Notes under the pieces: model-generated
What the model was told of the DNA's origin: nothing
The model's input: only the letters and a program-made list of their open reading frames with translations
The model's database searches: none
Shown: positions 47,347 through 57,335 of the stretch, one piece after another
Position numbering within the stretch: position 1 is the stretch's first letter
Layout: the number at the start of each line of letters is the position of its first letter
Translations under genes and position numbers: made by a program
NCBI RefSeq assembly: GCF_026427715.1
Contig: NZ_CP107558.1
Location: forward strand, 2,579,001-2,643,000
DNA: 64,000 nt
Reading direction: 5' to 3'
From: Methylocystis sp. MJC1
GTDB lineage: Bacteria; Pseudomonadota; Alphaproteobacteria; Rhizobiales; Beijerinckiaceae

Positions 47347-48195
47347 TCACCAGAAAAAGAGGTTGGCCGCCGCCGAGGGATCTCCCCGGACCAAGCCGAT
47401 CGCCGCCGCGAAAACGCAGACGAAAATGAAACCGTCCAGACGATCCATCACGCCGCCATGACCGGGAATGAGCTGGCTCGAATCCTTGACGCCGAAGCGA
47501 CGCTTCACGGAGGATTCGAACAGATCCCCCATTTGTGAAATGGCGGCCGCCGCCAATCCGACCAGAAAGACCTGAACGCTAGCAAGCGCCGGGCCGCCGC
47601 CGAGATAGGCTGTCACAAGGCCGAGCAAGGCGCCGCTGACGACGCCAGTAATCGTGCCCGACCAGGTTTTCCCCGCCGACACGCGTGGCCAAAGCTTGGG
47701 ACCGCCGATCAGCCGCCCGCCGAAATAGGCGAAAACGTCGGTTCCCCAAACGATTGCGAAGAGGAAGGCGATCGCTAGAACGCCAAAGTCGAGCGAATCC
47801 CGCAGCCAGCAGACCGAAAAGGCCAGCGCCCCGGCGTAGACGACGCCTCCGGCCGCCCAGGCCCGCCGCGTCGGCCCGGCCAAAACGGCGGCGGTCGCCG
47901 CAAAAAAGAGGATGTCCAGAGCCGCCGCGCCCGCAAGCCCGTTCCGGCCGAGCGCCGCCGCCGCCGCCGCCGCCACGCCGCCGGCCACGACCCGCTCAAC
48001 GCGGCGCTCGCCGCCAATCAGGCCCTGCCACTCCCAGTTCACGGCAAAAGCCGCTGCGAGCCAGAAGGCCGCAAAAACATTGCCCCCGAAATAGAGCGTG
48101 GCCACCGCGGCCGCGACAAGCACGACCGCGGAAGCGACGCGCGGCCCGAGATCGGCGAAGCCGCCGCTTTTTCCCGTCGTCTGTGGGCTGGTCAT
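47347..48195 (-). CDS. cdsA: Phosphatidate cytidylyltransferase
   Basis: 282 residues from ATG 48193-48195, overlapping the uppS stop by four bases (ATGA). About seven to eight hydrophobic helices are present. The family signature lies near the C-terminus ([20 protein letters not shown] then GVMDRLDG) after [12 protein letters not shown]. It makes CDP-diacylglycerol for phospholipid synthesis. The open frame upstream of the ATG overlaps uppS and is rejected. Confidence 0.95.
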   Translation of the reverse strand: MTSPQTTGKSGGFADLGPRVASAVVLVAAAVATLYFGGNVFAAFWLAAAFAVNWEWQGLIGGERRVERVVAGGVAAAAAAALGRNGLAGAAALDILFFAATAAVLAGPTRRAWAAGGVVYAGALAFSVCWLRDSLDFGVLAIAFLFAIVWGTDVFAYFGGRLIGGPKLWPRVSAGKTWSGTITGVVSGALLGLVTAYLGGGPALASVQVFLVGLAAAAISQMGDLFESSVKRRFGVKDSSQLIPGHGGVMDRLDGFIFVCVFAAAIGLVRGDPSAAANLFFW

Positions 48196-48968
48196 GACGC
48201 CGTCTTGGCGCTGCGCGGCGACTCGACCCGGCCAAACCGGCGCTCCCGATGGGCATATTCCTCCAGGGCGGCGACCATCGCCGCCTGGTCGAAATCGGGC
48301 CACAGGATCGGCAAGAACACGAATTCGGCGTAGGCCGCCTGCCACAAAAGGAAATTCGAGAGCCGCTGTTCGCCGGACGTGCGGATGATCAGGTCGGGAT
48401 CCGGTATGTCGGCGGTGTCGAGGCGCGCGGAAATGGCGTCGGCGTCGATTTCATGCGGCGCAAGACGCCCCTCCGCCACCATCTCGGCGAGCGCGCGCGC
48501 CGCCGCCGCGATCTCCTGCCGCGCGCCGTAATTGAAAGCCACGACGAGCGTCAGCCCGGTATTGGCCGCGGTCACCTGCTCCGCCTCCTTGAGCAGGGCC
48601 AGGATTTCCGGCGCGAGATCCTCGCGCGCGCCGATGACGCGCACCCGCACGTTGTTTTCATGCAATTCGGAGAGGTCGTTGCGAATAAACCGATGCAGCA
48701 GGCCCAGCAGGCTCTGCACCTCTTCGCGCGGGCGCGACCAATTCTCGGCCGAAAAGGAATAGACCGTCAGATATGAGATGCGGAGCTCGATCGCGGCGCG
48801 CACGGCCCGACGAAGCGCCTCGACGCCACGGCGATGCCCCTCGAAGCGCGGCAGGCCGCGGGCCGCCGCCCAGCGACCATTGCCATCCATGATGAGCGCG
48901 ACGTGGCGCGGGACAATTCTTATGTCGAGCGTGGTCGTCGCCATCTCCAAAAAATCGCCTTCCGCCAT
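48192..48968 (-). CDS. uppS: Undecaprenyl diphosphate synthase (cis-prenyltransferase)
   Basis: 258 residues. The catalytic Asp lies in [11 protein letters not shown]. Other marks are [40 protein letters not shown] and [26 protein letters not shown]. It makes the C55 carrier for peptidoglycan and surface glycans. ATG 48968 is used; a second ATG (48944) is nine residues... downstream by eight codons and also possible. It overlaps cdsA. Confidence 0.96.
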   Translation of the reverse strand: MAEGDFLEMATTTLDIRIVPRHVALIMDGNGRWAAARGLPRFEGHRRGVEALRRAVRAAIELRISYLTVYSFSAENWSRPREEVQSLLGLLHRFIRNDLSELHENNVRVRVIGAREDLAPEILALLKEAEQVTAANTGLTLVVAFNYGARQEIAAAARALAEMVAEGRLAPHEIDADAISARLDTADIPDPDLIIRTSGEQRLSNFLLWQAAYAEFVFLPILWPDFDQAAMVAALEEYAHRERRFGRVESPRSAKTAS

Positions 48969-49047
48969 AATGTCGTTCCGAATCGCCGGCCGATCTTCGC
49001 AATGGAGGCAGGGATGCGCCGCCGCGCTCGCGTCTCCAATCTGACCC

Positions 49048-49608
49048 TCAGACCTGCATGATTTCCTTTTCCTTGGCGGCCAGGGCGGCGTCGATTTCCT
49101 TCACGGACTCGTCAGTCGCCTTCTGCACCTCGGTCTCGTGCCGTTTCCCATCGTCCTCTGGAATAGCGTGATCTTTCAATAACTTCTTCAGCATGTCGAT
49201 GCCATCGCGCCGAACATGCCTCACCGAGACGCGGGCCTCTTCCGCATATTTGTGGGCGACCTTCACGAGCTCCTTGCGGCGCTGCTCATTGAGCTCCGGC
49301 ATGCGGATGCGCAGGATCTGGCCCTCGACGGTCGGCTGCAGACCGAGATTTGCTTCGCGGATCGCCTTGTCGACAGCGATGACCAGCGCCTTGTCCCAGA
49401 CCTGGACGGCGAGCATGCGCGGCTCCGGCACGCTGACAGTCGCCACCTGATTGAGCGGCGAAACCTGCCCATAGGCGTCGACATGCACCGGGTCGAGCAG
49501 GCTCGCGGCGGCGCGGCCCGTTCGCAGGCCGCCGAACTCATGTTTCAGAGTCGCAATCGCGCCCTGCATCCGGCGCTTCAAATCCGCGAGATCGAATTTA
49601 TCCGTCAT
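49048..49608 (-). CDS. frr: Ribosome recycling factor
   Basis: 186 residues from ATG 49606-49608; an in-frame GTG lies three codons upstream. Typical three-helix tail-tRNA-mimic pattern: [65 protein letters not shown]. It splits post-termination ribosomes with EF-G. It follows pyrH in the universal order. Confidence 0.97.
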   Translation of the reverse strand: MTDKFDLADLKRRMQGAIATLKHEFGGLRTGRAAASLLDPVHVDAYGQVSPLNQVATVSVPEPRMLAVQVWDKALVIAVDKAIREANLGLQPTVEGQILRIRMPELNEQRRKELVKVAHKYAEEARVSVRHVRRDGIDMLKKLLKDHAIPEDDGKRHETEVQKATDESVKEIDAALAAKEKEIMQV

Positions 49609-49762
49609 GATCTCCACAACCTGTCTTTCATCGCCAGCGGGCGCGAGGGCGCGTATCGGGCCGGCGCGGTATCTTAACTGGCCCGCGGGCGCCCGAGGTC
49701 CGCCATCGGAGCCCCTTATGGCATGTTTTTAGGCTTCACGCGCAAGTTAAAGACACGTGAGA

Positions 49763-50488
49763 TTAGGGCGCGACGAGGGTCGAACGCCCGCCGCCGGCCA
49801 GCACCGAGGCGATAGCGCCGGGTTCGCCGATCGAAAAGACGATGATCGGAATTCGGTTTTCCCGCGCGAGCGCGAAGGCGGCCGTGTCCATCACCGCAAG
49901 ATTTTGGGCGATCGCCTCGTCGTGGGTCAAGCGCTCATAACGCTTGGCGGCGGGATCGCGCTTGGGGTCGGCGGTATAGACGCCATCGACCTGGGTCGCC
50001 TTCAGCACCGCGTCGGCCGAGAGCTCGGCCGCGCGCAGCACGGCGCCCGTGTCGGTCGTGAAGAAGGGATTGCCGGTGCCGCCGGCCGCGATCATCACCC
50101 TCCCCTTGGCGAGATGATGCAGCGCCGCGCGGCGGGAGAAGGATTCGCAGAGCGAGGGCATCGGCACGGCGGAGAGGCAGCGGGCCGGACGCCCCTGCAT
50201 CTCGATCGCCTGCTCGAGCGCCAGCCCATTCATGACGGTTGCGAGCATGCCGATCGAATCGGCGCGGGCGCGCTCGATGCCCGTATCGGCTCCCTTGATG
50301 CCACGGAAGAAATTGCCGCCGCCGACGACGACCGCGACCTCATGGCCATTCTCGGAGGCCGTGGCCAGGTCCTTGGCGATACGCTCCAGCGTCGTCGCAT
50401 CTAGCCCGTAGGGCTGCGACCCCTGCAGCGCCTCGCCCGAAAGCTTCACGACCACGCGTTTATATCGCTTCGAGGCGTGATCGGACAT
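49763..50488 (-). CDS. pyrH: UMP kinase
   Basis: 241 residues. Motifs: [51 protein letters not shown] [23 protein letters not shown], and [13 protein letters not shown]. Hexameric enzyme phosphorylating UMP to UDP. In the superoperon it normally follows tsf directly; here an SDR gene lies between them. Confidence 0.97.
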   Translation of the reverse strand: MSDHASKRYKRVVVKLSGEALQGSQPYGLDATTLERIAKDLATASENGHEVAVVVGGGNFFRGIKGADTGIERARADSIGMLATVMNGLALEQAIEMQGRPARCLSAVPMPSLCESFSRRAALHHLAKGRVMIAAGGTGNPFFTTDTGAVLRAAELSADAVLKATQVDGVYTADPKRDPAAKRYERLTHDEAIAQNLAVMDTAAFALARENRIPIIVFSIGEPGAIASVLAGGGRSTLVAP

Positions 50489-50574
50489 GACGGGTCTCTC
50501 TGATTGGCTTGGGCGGGGGCGCGACTTAAATACGAATGGCGCGCTCTCGCCGCAAGTGACCCTTTAGAGAAACC

Positions 50575-51558
50575 TTACGGGCCAACCTCGCCGCCTGTCG
50601 CCCCGAACACCTGCCCCGTCGCGTAGCTCGATTCGGCCGAGGCGAGCAGAACGTAAAGCGGCGCAATCTCCACGGGCTGGCCGGGGCGCCCGAGCGGCGT
50701 GTCGCCGCCGAACTGGGTGAGATGCTCCTGCGTCTGTCCGCCCGTGGGCTGCAACGGCGTCCAGAAGGGGCCCGGCGCGACGGCGTTGACGCGGATGCCT
50801 TGCGCAGCGAGCTGCTTGGCCAGCGCCCAGGTGAAATTCAAAATGCCAGCCTTCGTCACTGCATAGTCGATGAGGTGCTGTGACGGCTGATAGGCGTTGA
50901 TCGAGGTCGTGTTGATGATGGTCGAACCCGGCCGCATATGAGGAATGGCCGCTTTGGTGATCCAGAAAAGCGCATAGAGATTGGTGCGGAAGGTCCAGTC
51001 GAGATCGTCCGTGGTGATCTCCATGATCGATTCGTGCACATGCTGGCGGGCGGCGTTGTTGACCAGAATGTCGAGCCCGCCAAGTTCGTTCACGGCGTCG
51101 TCGACCAGGCGCTTGCAGAACATTTCGTCGCGAATATCACCGGGGATGGCCGCGGCCTTACAACCGGCGTCCTCGATCAACGCCATGACCTCCCGGGCGT
51201 CCTCCTCCTCTTCCGGAAGATAATTGATGGCGACATCAGCGCCCTCGCGCGCGAAGGCGATCGCCGCTGCGCGGCCAATGCCGGAATCGCCGCCCGTGAG
51301 CAGCGCCTTACGGCCCTTGAGCCTTCCCGACCCGCGATAGCTCTTCTCGCCGTGATCTGGCCGCGGATTCATCTTGCAAGCGAGGCCCGGCCAGGGCTGC
51401 GGCTGCTTCTCGAAAGGCGGCTTGGGGTAAAGCTCGCGGGGATTTTTGAGCCCGTCGGACTGCGTCTGCATCTCCGGCAGGGGGGCGGAGCTCTCTATGC
51501 CGGTTACCGAGATATTCTCCCGGATCGATTCCGTGATCGATTGTTCCTGCGCAGGCAT
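50575..51558 (-). CDS. Short-chain dehydrogenase/reductase with N-terminal extension (YhdF/YhxC type)
   Basis: 327 residues from ATG 51556-51558 with GGGAGGG upstream. A ~75-residue polar N-terminal extension (ending QPWPGLACKMNPRPDHGEKSY) precedes the Rossmann fold: cofactor loop LLTGGDSGIGRAAA, LVNNAARQ, the catalytic Ser in INTTSINAY, and YAVTKAGILNF with Tyr-x3-Lys. This extended subfamily is often stress-induced in bacteria, with an unknown substrate. It interrupts the usual tsf-pyrH adjacency. Confidence 0.88.
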   Translation of the reverse strand: MPAQEQSITESIRENISVTGIESSAPLPEMQTQSDGLKNPRELYPKPPFEKQPQPWPGLACKMNPRPDHGEKSYRGSGRLKGRKALLTGGDSGIGRAAAIAFAREGADVAINYLPEEEEDAREVMALIEDAGCKAAAIPGDIRDEMFCKRLVDDAVNELGGLDILVNNAARQHVHESIMEITTDDLDWTFRTNLYALFWITKAAIPHMRPGSTIINTTSINAYQPSQHLIDYAVTKAGILNFTWALAKQLAAQGIRVNAVAPGPFWTPLQPTGGQTQEHLTQFGGDTPLGRPGQPVEIAPLYVLLASAESSYATGQVFGATGGEVGP

Positions 51559-51698
51559 TGAACCCTCCCGGCGCCCCGCCAGTGGGGCGAAACGCGGGGG
51601 GCGAGGGAATGTTTCAGATGTGGTTCGCTCGTGGCCGTCGAGCGCCTTCAGCCTCGAGGCGCCCAACAAAAAAGGCAGACGCAGTCTCCCGCGTCCAC

Positions 51699-51755
51699 CC
51701 TCATCCGACCTTCGCTGACGCGAAGGCCACCTTCTCCCGCAGGCGGGAGAAGGAG
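51699..51755 (+). repeat. Dispersed repeat, CCTCATCC...CTTCTCCCGC family, intergenic copy
   Basis: The core CCTCATCCGACCTTCGCTGA followed by a GCGAAGGCCACC block and a TTCTCCCGCAGGCGGGAGAA palindrome is repeated with only a few differences inside cobN at about 60800-60856. Here it sits between the tsf stop and the SDR start. Confidence 0.8.
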
Positions 51756-51772
51756 AAATCCATTGCTTTGGC

Positions 51773-52699
51773 TCAGCCCTTCGCGGCAGCCGCGACTTCC
51801 GCGGCGAAATCGCTGGTCTGCTTCTCGATGCCTTCGCCGAGCGCATAGCGGACGAAGCCCTTGATGGCGATCGGCGCGCCGGCCTTGCCTTCGAGCTCCT
51901 TCACCGCCTGGGCGACAGTCTTGCCATTGTGCTCGGGGTGGTTCGAGGGCTGATCGAGCAGGCAGACTTCCTTGGCGTAAGTCTTGATGCCGGATTCGAC
52001 GATCTTCGCCAGCACATTGTCGGGCTTGCCGGCGTTCTTCTCGCGCAGCAGATTGGCCTCGCGCTCGACAATCGCCGGGTCGAGGCCGGCTGCGTCCATC
52101 GCCTGCGGATTGGCCGAAGCGACATGCATGGCGATCTCGCGGGCGAGCTTGGCCAGCACTTCCTTGTCGCCGGTCGATTCCAGCGCGACGATCACCGCGA
52201 TCTTGCCCTGGCCGTCGACAACCTGGCCGTGGACATAACGACCGACGACGCCGTCCGACACCGTCAGCGCGGCCGCACGGCGCAGCGTGAGGTTCTCGCC
52301 GATCGTGGCGATCGAGGACGTGATGTTCTCAGCAACCGTGCCGCCGCCCGGATAAGCCTCTCCGCCGAGCTCCGCGGCGTCGGTCTTGCCGGTGGCCAGC
52401 GCCACTTCGGCGATGTTCTTGACGAGCGTCTGGAAGTCGGCGTTGCGGGAAACGAAGTCGGTCTCGGAGTTCACCTCGACGACGACGCCCGTCTTGTCGC
52501 CGGTGAGCGCGGCGACAAGGCCCTCGGCCGCCACGCGGTCGGCCTTCTTAGCGGCCTTGGAGAGGCCCTTCTTGCGCAGCCAGTCGACAGCAGCCTCGAA
52601 CTCGCCCTCGGTCGCGGTGAGCGCGGCCTTGCAATCCATCATGCCGGCGCCGGTGCTCTCACGCAGTTCCTTGACGAGGGCGGCGGTAATCGTGGCCAT
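51773..52699 (-). CDS. tsf: Elongation factor Ts
   Basis: 308 residues. Signatures: [20 protein letters not shown] with the nearby TGEGDFEAA-like block, and [19 protein letters not shown]. The TDFV motif appears as [11 protein letters not shown], the contact with EF-Tu. It is the nucleotide-exchange factor for EF-Tu. It follows rpsB after 135 bases containing a hairpin. Confidence 0.97.
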   Translation of the reverse strand: MATITAALVKELRESTGAGMMDCKAALTATEGEFEAAVDWLRKKGLSKAAKKADRVAAEGLVAALTGDKTGVVVEVNSETDFVSRNADFQTLVKNIAEVALATGKTDAAELGGEAYPGGGTVAENITSSIATIGENLTLRRAAALTVSDGVVGRYVHGQVVDGQGKIAVIVALESTGDKEVLAKLAREIAMHVASANPQAMDAAGLDPAIVEREANLLREKNAGKPDNVLAKIVESGIKTYAKEVCLLDQPSNHPEHNGKTVAQAVKELEGKAGAPIAIKGFVRYALGEGIEKQTSDFAAEVAAAAKG

Positions 52700-52775
52700 G
52701 GTCGAAATCCTTCTGTTGGGGCCGGCTGGAAGCCCGCGGCGACGGCTTCCCGGCTCTCGGGGGCTTTATGGCGAC

Positions 52776-52804
52776 GGGCGCCGGCTCTGGATGAGCCGGC
52801 GCCC
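52776..52804 (-). terminator. Hairpin in the rpsB-tsf intergenic region (possible attenuator)
   Basis: Perfect 11-bp stem GGGCGCCGGCT / AGCCGGCGCCC with a seven-base loop, 30 bases after the rpsB stop. No T-run follows on the minus strand, so it may attenuate or stabilise the rpsB message rather than fully terminate. Confidence 0.55.
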
Positions 52805-52834
52805 GAGGTAAAGACGAAAGATGACAGTCAGTCG

Positions 52835-53851
52835 TTAGGCGGCGAGAAGCGCGCGCGCCTGATCCACCCAGCCGTCGCGGGCGATGCGGCCGCTGAGCTT
52901 GAGATCGGCGTCGACCTTTTCGACGTCGGCCGGCGTCATCGCGGCGATCTGCCAGTAATGATAGATGCCGGCGTCGTTGAGCTTTTTGACAACCTGAGGG
53001 CCGACGCCATTCAGCTTGGCAAGATCGTCGGGCGCGCCGCGCGGCGCTGCGAGCAGCTCGAAGACCTCAGCCGACTCGTAAGCCTCGCCGCCTTCGGCGG
53101 CCGCCACGGCCGGCTCGACGGCCGGAGCCTCGGCTTCGCCGAGATCAACGCCCAGCGCGCCCTGGCTGCGGGAGATGCCGTCGATCGCGGCGCGGGCGAT
53201 AAGGTCGCAGTAGAGCTGGATGGCGCGCCCGGCGTCGTCATTGGCCGGGATCGGATAGGTCACGCCGTCCGGATCGCAGTTGGTGTCGAGGATCGCCACC
53301 ACCGGGATCTTCAGGCGGTTGGCCTCCTTGATCGCGAGCTGCTCCTTATTGGTGTCGATGACGAAGATCAGGTCGGGCGTGCCGCCCATATCCTTGATGC
53401 CGCCGAGCGCCTTTTCGAGCTTGTCGCGCTCGCGGGTGAGGAGCAGGCGCTCCTTCTTCGTCACGCCCTGGGCGCCGGCCGAGAGCATCTCGTCGAGCTT
53501 GCGCAGGCGGTTGATCGAACCCGAAATGGTCTTCCAGTTGGTCAGCGTGCCGCCGAGCCAGCGGGAGTTGATGTAGTATTGCGCGCTACGGCGGGCGGAG
53601 TCGGCGATCTGATCCTGCGCCTGGCGCTTGGTGCCGACGAAAAGCACGCGGCCGCCCTTGGCCACCGTGTCGGAGACAGTCTTCAGCGCCTGATGCAGCA
53701 GCGGAACGGTCTGGGCGAGATCGATGATGTGGATGTTATTGCGCACGCCGAAAATAAAGGGGGCCATCTTCGGGTTCCAGCGATGCGACTGGTGGCCGAA
53801 GTGAGCGCCCGCCTCGAGAAGGCCGCGCATGGTGAAATCAGGAAGCGCCAT
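52835..53851 (-). CDS. rpsB: 30S ribosomal protein S2 with C-terminal helix-hairpin-helix-like extension
   Basis: 338 residues from ATG 53849-53851. The S2 core (about 1-235) is plain: [77 protein letters not shown]. An Ala/Glu-rich linker follows, then a ~60-residue extension ([20 protein letters not shown], later [17 protein letters not shown]) that looks like a helix-hairpin-helix module. E. coli S2 has 241 residues. Confidence 0.97.
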   Translation of the reverse strand: MALPDFTMRGLLEAGAHFGHQSHRWNPKMAPFIFGVRNNIHIIDLAQTVPLLHQALKTVSDTVAKGGRVLFVGTKRQAQDQIADSARRSAQYYINSRWLGGTLTNWKTISGSINRLRKLDEMLSAGAQGVTKKERLLLTRERDKLEKALGGIKDMGGTPDLIFVIDTNKEQLAIKEANRLKIPVVAILDTNCDPDGVTYPIPANDDAGRAIQLYCDLIARAAIDGISRSQGALGVDLGEAEAPAVEPAVAAAEGGEAYESAEVFELLAAPRGAPDDLAKLNGVGPQVVKKLNDAGIYHYWQIAAMTPADVEKVDADLKLSGRIARDGWVDQARALLAA

Positions 53852-54277
53852 TTTACTTTTCTCCGGTTGAGCCTCGGCGAAAGCAAGGTGAAGAGGCCGG
53901 AAACCGGCCACCGGAAACGACGTCTTGGATCAGACGCCGCATAACCTTCGCCTGTGGGATGCGCGCGCTTATAGGGGAAGCGCCCGCAGGGAGCAATAGG
54001 AAACGCCGCAGAGTTTGCAAGGCGGTGCGGGCGCGCGAGTGAGAATAAGCTGCGGCGGCGTTCAAATGAGGCGTCTCGGAGAAGGTTCCACGCGCCGAAA
54101 ATATTTTTTGTCCGCGACCAGTTGTCGCACATTAATACATTGATTTCATAGCGAAAATTCGTATTTTTTGCTCGGAAAATTACGCTCTTCGCGCAGATTG
54201 CCAAGCGGTTTGAATCGGGCTAGGGTTACCTCGATGCGGCAAGCATTCTGGTAAAAAAACAAACAGGGGGAAAACGC
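53852..54277. promoter_or_regulatory. 426-base divergent intergenic region with an AT-rich core
   Basis: No gene is seen. Bases about 54100-54180 are strikingly AT-rich for this genome (for example AAAATATTTTTTGTC and ACATTAATACATTGATTTC) and lie about 250 bases before rpsB. This is the likely promoter region of the rpsB-tsf operon. The small gene at 54278 probably has its promoter in 54195-54255. Confidence 0.5.
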
Positions 54278-54472
54278 ATGGCTGTCAACGTTCACAGCTC
54301 CGGCGACATCGGCAAGATGCTCATCTGGGTCGCCGCCTTCGTCGGCTTCGTCGTCGTCGCTCTCACGTGGGTTCCGGATTGGATCTCCCCCGAGGGCAGC
54401 AACGGCACGGGCAACAACCGCGAAGCTCTCGGCACCGCCGGCACCGGCGCTACCGCGCGCATGATTCAGTAA
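54278..54472 (+). CDS. Small single-pass membrane protein, 64 aa
   Basis: The ATG follows AGGGGGAAAACGC, a strong ribosome site. One transmembrane helix (MLIWVAAFVGFVVVALTWV, about residues 14-32) is followed by a Gly/Asn/Thr/Ala-rich tail. It has its own terminator at 54561. It is not recognised, but the good translation signals, isolated promoter region and terminator argue for a real, possibly abundant, small protein. Confidence 0.7.
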   Translation: MAVNVHSSGDIGKMLIWVAAFVGFVVVALTWVPDWISPEGSNGTGNNREALGTAGTGATARMIQ

Positions 54473-54560
54473 TACCCCTGCTGAACGACTTGCCGGGGGT
54501 TGATCTCCCGGTCTTGTCGTTAGGGAGCGATCAGCCCGGCAACGGCGCAGATCGATTTGG

Positions 54561-54603
54561 AGCCGACGCTCTCGATTTATTCGGGCGTCGGCTTCCGCGT
54601 TTT
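54561..54603 (+). terminator. Intrinsic terminator after the 64-aa gene
   Basis: 9-bp stem AGCCGACGC / GCGTCGGCT with a 15-base loop, followed after TCCGCG by a T-run (54600-54604). It lies 90 bases after the stop and just before the exporter gene. Confidence 0.7.
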
Positions 54604-54623
54604 TGGCTCCCGAAAGGAACTTT

Positions 54624-55535
54624 ATGACCCGGATGCGCGCCGATTTATTGCTTATGGCGGTTTCGATCATCTGGGGAACGGCTTTTATCGCGCAGAAACA
54701 CGCCAATGAGGCCATGGGGCCGATCAGTTTCGTCGGCGCGCGTTTTTTGGTGTCCTGGGTGGCGCTGGCGCCGCTGGCTTTCTACGAGCACAGTAAAAAG
54801 GCTCAACCGCCGTTGAGAAAAGAGGATCTGGGCCTCGCGGGCCTGATCGGCCTCTGCCTGTTCGTGGCCTCTGCTTTGCAACAATCCGGCCTCGTCACGA
54901 CCACGGCGACCAATGGCGGGTTTTTGACCGCTCTCTATGTGATCTTCGTCCCCTTCATCGTCTGGATTATCACCGGAGCCAAGCCGAGACTCGTGGTCCT
55001 GACCGCAATCGTTGTCTGCGTCGCGGGCGCCTGGCTCCTGACGGAACAGGGACATTTTCAGGGGCTGACGGCTGGCGACGCCTTGGTTCTGATCGCCGAT
55101 ATCGCATGGGCGGCGGGGATCAGCCTGGTTCCGGTCTTCCTCGCGCGCGCCGACCGGCCTTTCTTTTTGGCTTTCGCGCAATATGGCCTCGCCGCTGTCT
55201 GCGGTGTCGTGGCCGGGCTCAGTTTCGAGCCCCTCTCGCAGGAAGGATTGGCCATGGCGTTCCCGGCCATTCTCTATGCCGGCGTCTGCTCCGGAGGAAT
55301 CGCCTTCACGCTTCAGATCTTCGCGCAAAAATACACGCCCCCGGCGGAAGCCGCTCTCATCATGTCGCTCGAGAGCGTCTTCGCCGCCCTGTCGGGCGCG
55401 GCGCTGCTCGCCGAACGCCTGACGGGCCCGGCTATCCTGGGCTGCGTTCTCATCCTGCTTGGCGTCGTTTTGGTCGAAGCCGGGCCAGCCATGCGGAAAG
55501 TCCAGCTGCGCAGCTATCTGCGAAAGCTAGCCTGA
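54624..55535 (+). CDS. DMT-superfamily (EamA) exporter
   Basis: 303 residues from ATG 54624 (AAAGGAA upstream). Ten hydrophobic helices form two EamA repeats: ADLLLMAVSIIWGTAFIAQK ... LVTTTATNGGFLTALYVIFVP in the first half and GDALVLIADIAWAAGISLVPVF ... ALIMSLESVFAALSGAALLAERL in the second. Such carriers export amino acids or other metabolites. The substrate is unknown. Confidence 0.88.
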   Translation: MTRMRADLLLMAVSIIWGTAFIAQKHANEAMGPISFVGARFLVSWVALAPLAFYEHSKKAQPPLRKEDLGLAGLIGLCLFVASALQQSGLVTTTATNGGFLTALYVIFVPFIVWIITGAKPRLVVLTAIVVCVAGAWLLTEQGHFQGLTAGDALVLIADIAWAAGISLVPVFLARADRPFFLAFAQYGLAAVCGVVAGLSFEPLSQEGLAMAFPAILYAGVCSGGIAFTLQIFAQKYTPPAEAALIMSLESVFAALSGAALLAERLTGPAILGCVLILLGVVLVEAGPAMRKVQLRSYLRKLA

Positions 55536-55620
55536 TGACTCCGTTGGGAAAACGCCTTGGCAACATAGCGCCTTGCGAATACGCTTCGCGCAAAAGAACT
55601 CTACCGACCAGACAGCTGCA

Positions 55621-56661
55621 ATGGACCTGAACAGCGCGATCCGCTTCTCCATAAGGCAAGTTTCGTCGGAACTGTTTTCGGCAGGCTCGATTTTTTCGGT
55701 CTATTCGCTGGCGTCGTCCTTCGCTCTGGGGTTCGCCGCATTGGCCTATCGGCGCTTGAGGCGCCGGGGGCGCGCCAATCTGCGGGCAACCGCGCGCGCT
55801 GTTTTTTCCAAGAATTTTGCGGCGCGCGACTCTGTTCATGCGGACATCAAACTCTTCGTCCTGAGCGTCATCTTCATGCCGGCGGTCATCGGCGGCCTCG
55901 TCGTTTCCTCGAATACTATTGCGATGGGCGTCCATTCCCTTCTCGGCAAGGCGTTCGGCCCAGCGGGAGACACAGGACTTAGCGATTTGCAGATCAAGGC
56001 GATCACAACCGTCGTCTTGTTCCTGGCCTATGAGATTGGCTATTTCGTCGACCACTATCTCAAGCATCGGGTCGCTTTTTTGTGGGAGCTTCATAAGCTC
56101 CATCACACGGCCGACGTTCTGACGCCTCTGACGAACTTCAGAAATCATCCGATCGATAACGTCATCTTCGGATATATGCTCGCGACCTTCATCGGCGGCG
56201 CGTCGGGCGCGTTGCATTGGCTGTTCAACCGGCAGACGGAGATGTTTTCCGTCGACGGGAAAAACATCCTCTTCCTCTGCTTTCTTTGGACGATCGGACA
56301 TCTCCAGCACTCGCAGTTCTGGATTCCGTTTCCGGGTGTTTGGGGACGCCTCATCTTGAGTCCCGCCCATCACCAAATCCATCACTCGACCGACCCGAGG
56401 CATTTCAACCGTAACCTTGGCAGTGTTCTGGCCGTATGGGACTGGATGTTCGGAACGCTGGAGATCCCCACGGAGAAAAACCCGCGCCTGACCTATGGCG
56501 TAGACGAAAAAGGCGTCAACCAACATTCGTCGGCGAGCATATTGCTGACGCCCGTGGCTAAATCAGCTTCCGCGCTCTGGCGCGCCCTCGTCTCAGCGCC
56601 GCAATTCCTTTTCAATGCGCGAGGCGTGGCGGTAGGCCGAATGCTGCGCCGCCACGGCTGA
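55621..56661 (+). CDS. Sterol desaturase / fatty acid hydroxylase superfamily membrane protein
   Basis: 346 residues with three to five membrane helices. The di-iron His clusters are visible: DHYLKHRVAFLWELHKLHH (HxxxH and HxxHH, about residues 145-165), HLQHSQFW, and HHQIHHSTDPRH (about 255-266). These integral di-iron enzymes hydroxylate or desaturate lipids (fatty acyl, sterol or hopanoid-like) with O2. The substrate cannot be told. ATG 55621 is used; the ribosome site is weak, and the frame opens at 55573. Confidence 0.86.
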   Translation: MDLNSAIRFSIRQVSSELFSAGSIFSVYSLASSFALGFAALAYRRLRRRGRANLRATARAVFSKNFAARDSVHADIKLFVLSVIFMPAVIGGLVVSSNTIAMGVHSLLGKAFGPAGDTGLSDLQIKAITTVVLFLAYEIGYFVDHYLKHRVAFLWELHKLHHTADVLTPLTNFRNHPIDNVIFGYMLATFIGGASGALHWLFNRQTEMFSVDGKNILFLCFLWTIGHLQHSQFWIPFPGVWGRLILSPAHHQIHHSTDPRHFNRNLGSVLAVWDWMFGTLEIPTEKNPRLTYGVDEKGVNQHSSASILLTPVAKSASALWRALVSAPQFLFNARGVAVGRMLRRHG

Positions 56662-56666
56662 GCTTT

Positions 56667-57284
56667 TCAAAACTCGATGCCTTCCTGCGCCTTCACGCCC
56701 GCCGCGAAATGGTGCTTCACCAGGGTCATCTCCGTCACGAGATCGGCGGCGGCGATCATCTCCGGCTTGGCGTTGCGACCTGTCACGACGATATGGAGAC
56801 CCTCCCGCCGCGCCGCCAATCTCTCGATCACCTCTTCTAACGGCAGGTGATCGTAACGCAGCGAAATATTCAGCTCGTCGAGCACCAGCAGGCGAATCTC
56901 GGGATCGTCCATCAGCGCGCAGGCCGTCTCCCAGGCGCGCCGCGCCGCCGCCTCGTCACGGGCGCGGTCCTGCGTCTCCCAGGTGAAGCCCTCGCCCAAC
57001 GTATGCCACGAGACCTCCCCTAGCTTCTCCAGCATCTCACGCTCGCCCGTCCGCCAGGCGCCTTTGCCGAATTGCACGACGCCAACCTTCCAGCCATGGC
57101 CGAGCGCGCGCAGCGCCAGACCGAAGGCCGCCGTGGACTTGCCCTTGCCCGGCCCGGTGTGGACCATCAGCAGGCCCTTTTGCGCGATCGTCTTGCCGAC
57201 GACCTCGGCGTCCTGCACGGCCTTGCGCTTTTCCATCTTCTCGCGATGGCGGCGCGCCGCGTCCTTTTCCTGCTCTTCTTTCAA
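56667..57284 (-). CDS. cobO: Cob(I)yrinic acid a,c-diamide adenosyltransferase
   Basis: 205 residues from a TTG (57282-57284) with AAGGAG six bases upstream; no upstream ATG is plausible. The basic N-terminal helix (RRHREKMEKRKAVQD) is typical. The P-loop is MVHTGPGKGKSTAAFG, followed by VVQFGKGAW, LLVLDELN and TGRNAKPEMI. It adenosylates the corrin cobalt. It is transcribed away from the cbtBA-cobW-cobN-cobG operon, so the riboswitch at 57336 is on the other strand and cannot control it. Confidence 0.94.
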   Translation of the reverse strand: MKEEQEKDAARRHREKMEKRKAVQDAEVVGKTIAQKGLLMVHTGPGKGKSTAAFGLALRALGHGWKVGVVQFGKGAWRTGEREMLEKLGEVSWHTLGEGFTWETQDRARDEAAARRAWETACALMDDPEIRLLVLDELNISLRYDHLPLEEVIERLAARREGLHIVVTGRNAKPEMIAAADLVTEMTLVKHHFAAGVKAQEGIEF

Positions 57285-57335
57285 AACGCGCTCCTTGGCG
57301 TTTGACGTAAACGTGACGCGCGCATATGACTGAGT

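Noticed and set aside
51929..53944. 671-codon open frame on the plus strand
   Set aside because: It is antisense to tsf and rpsB across their whole length and has no recognisable domain.
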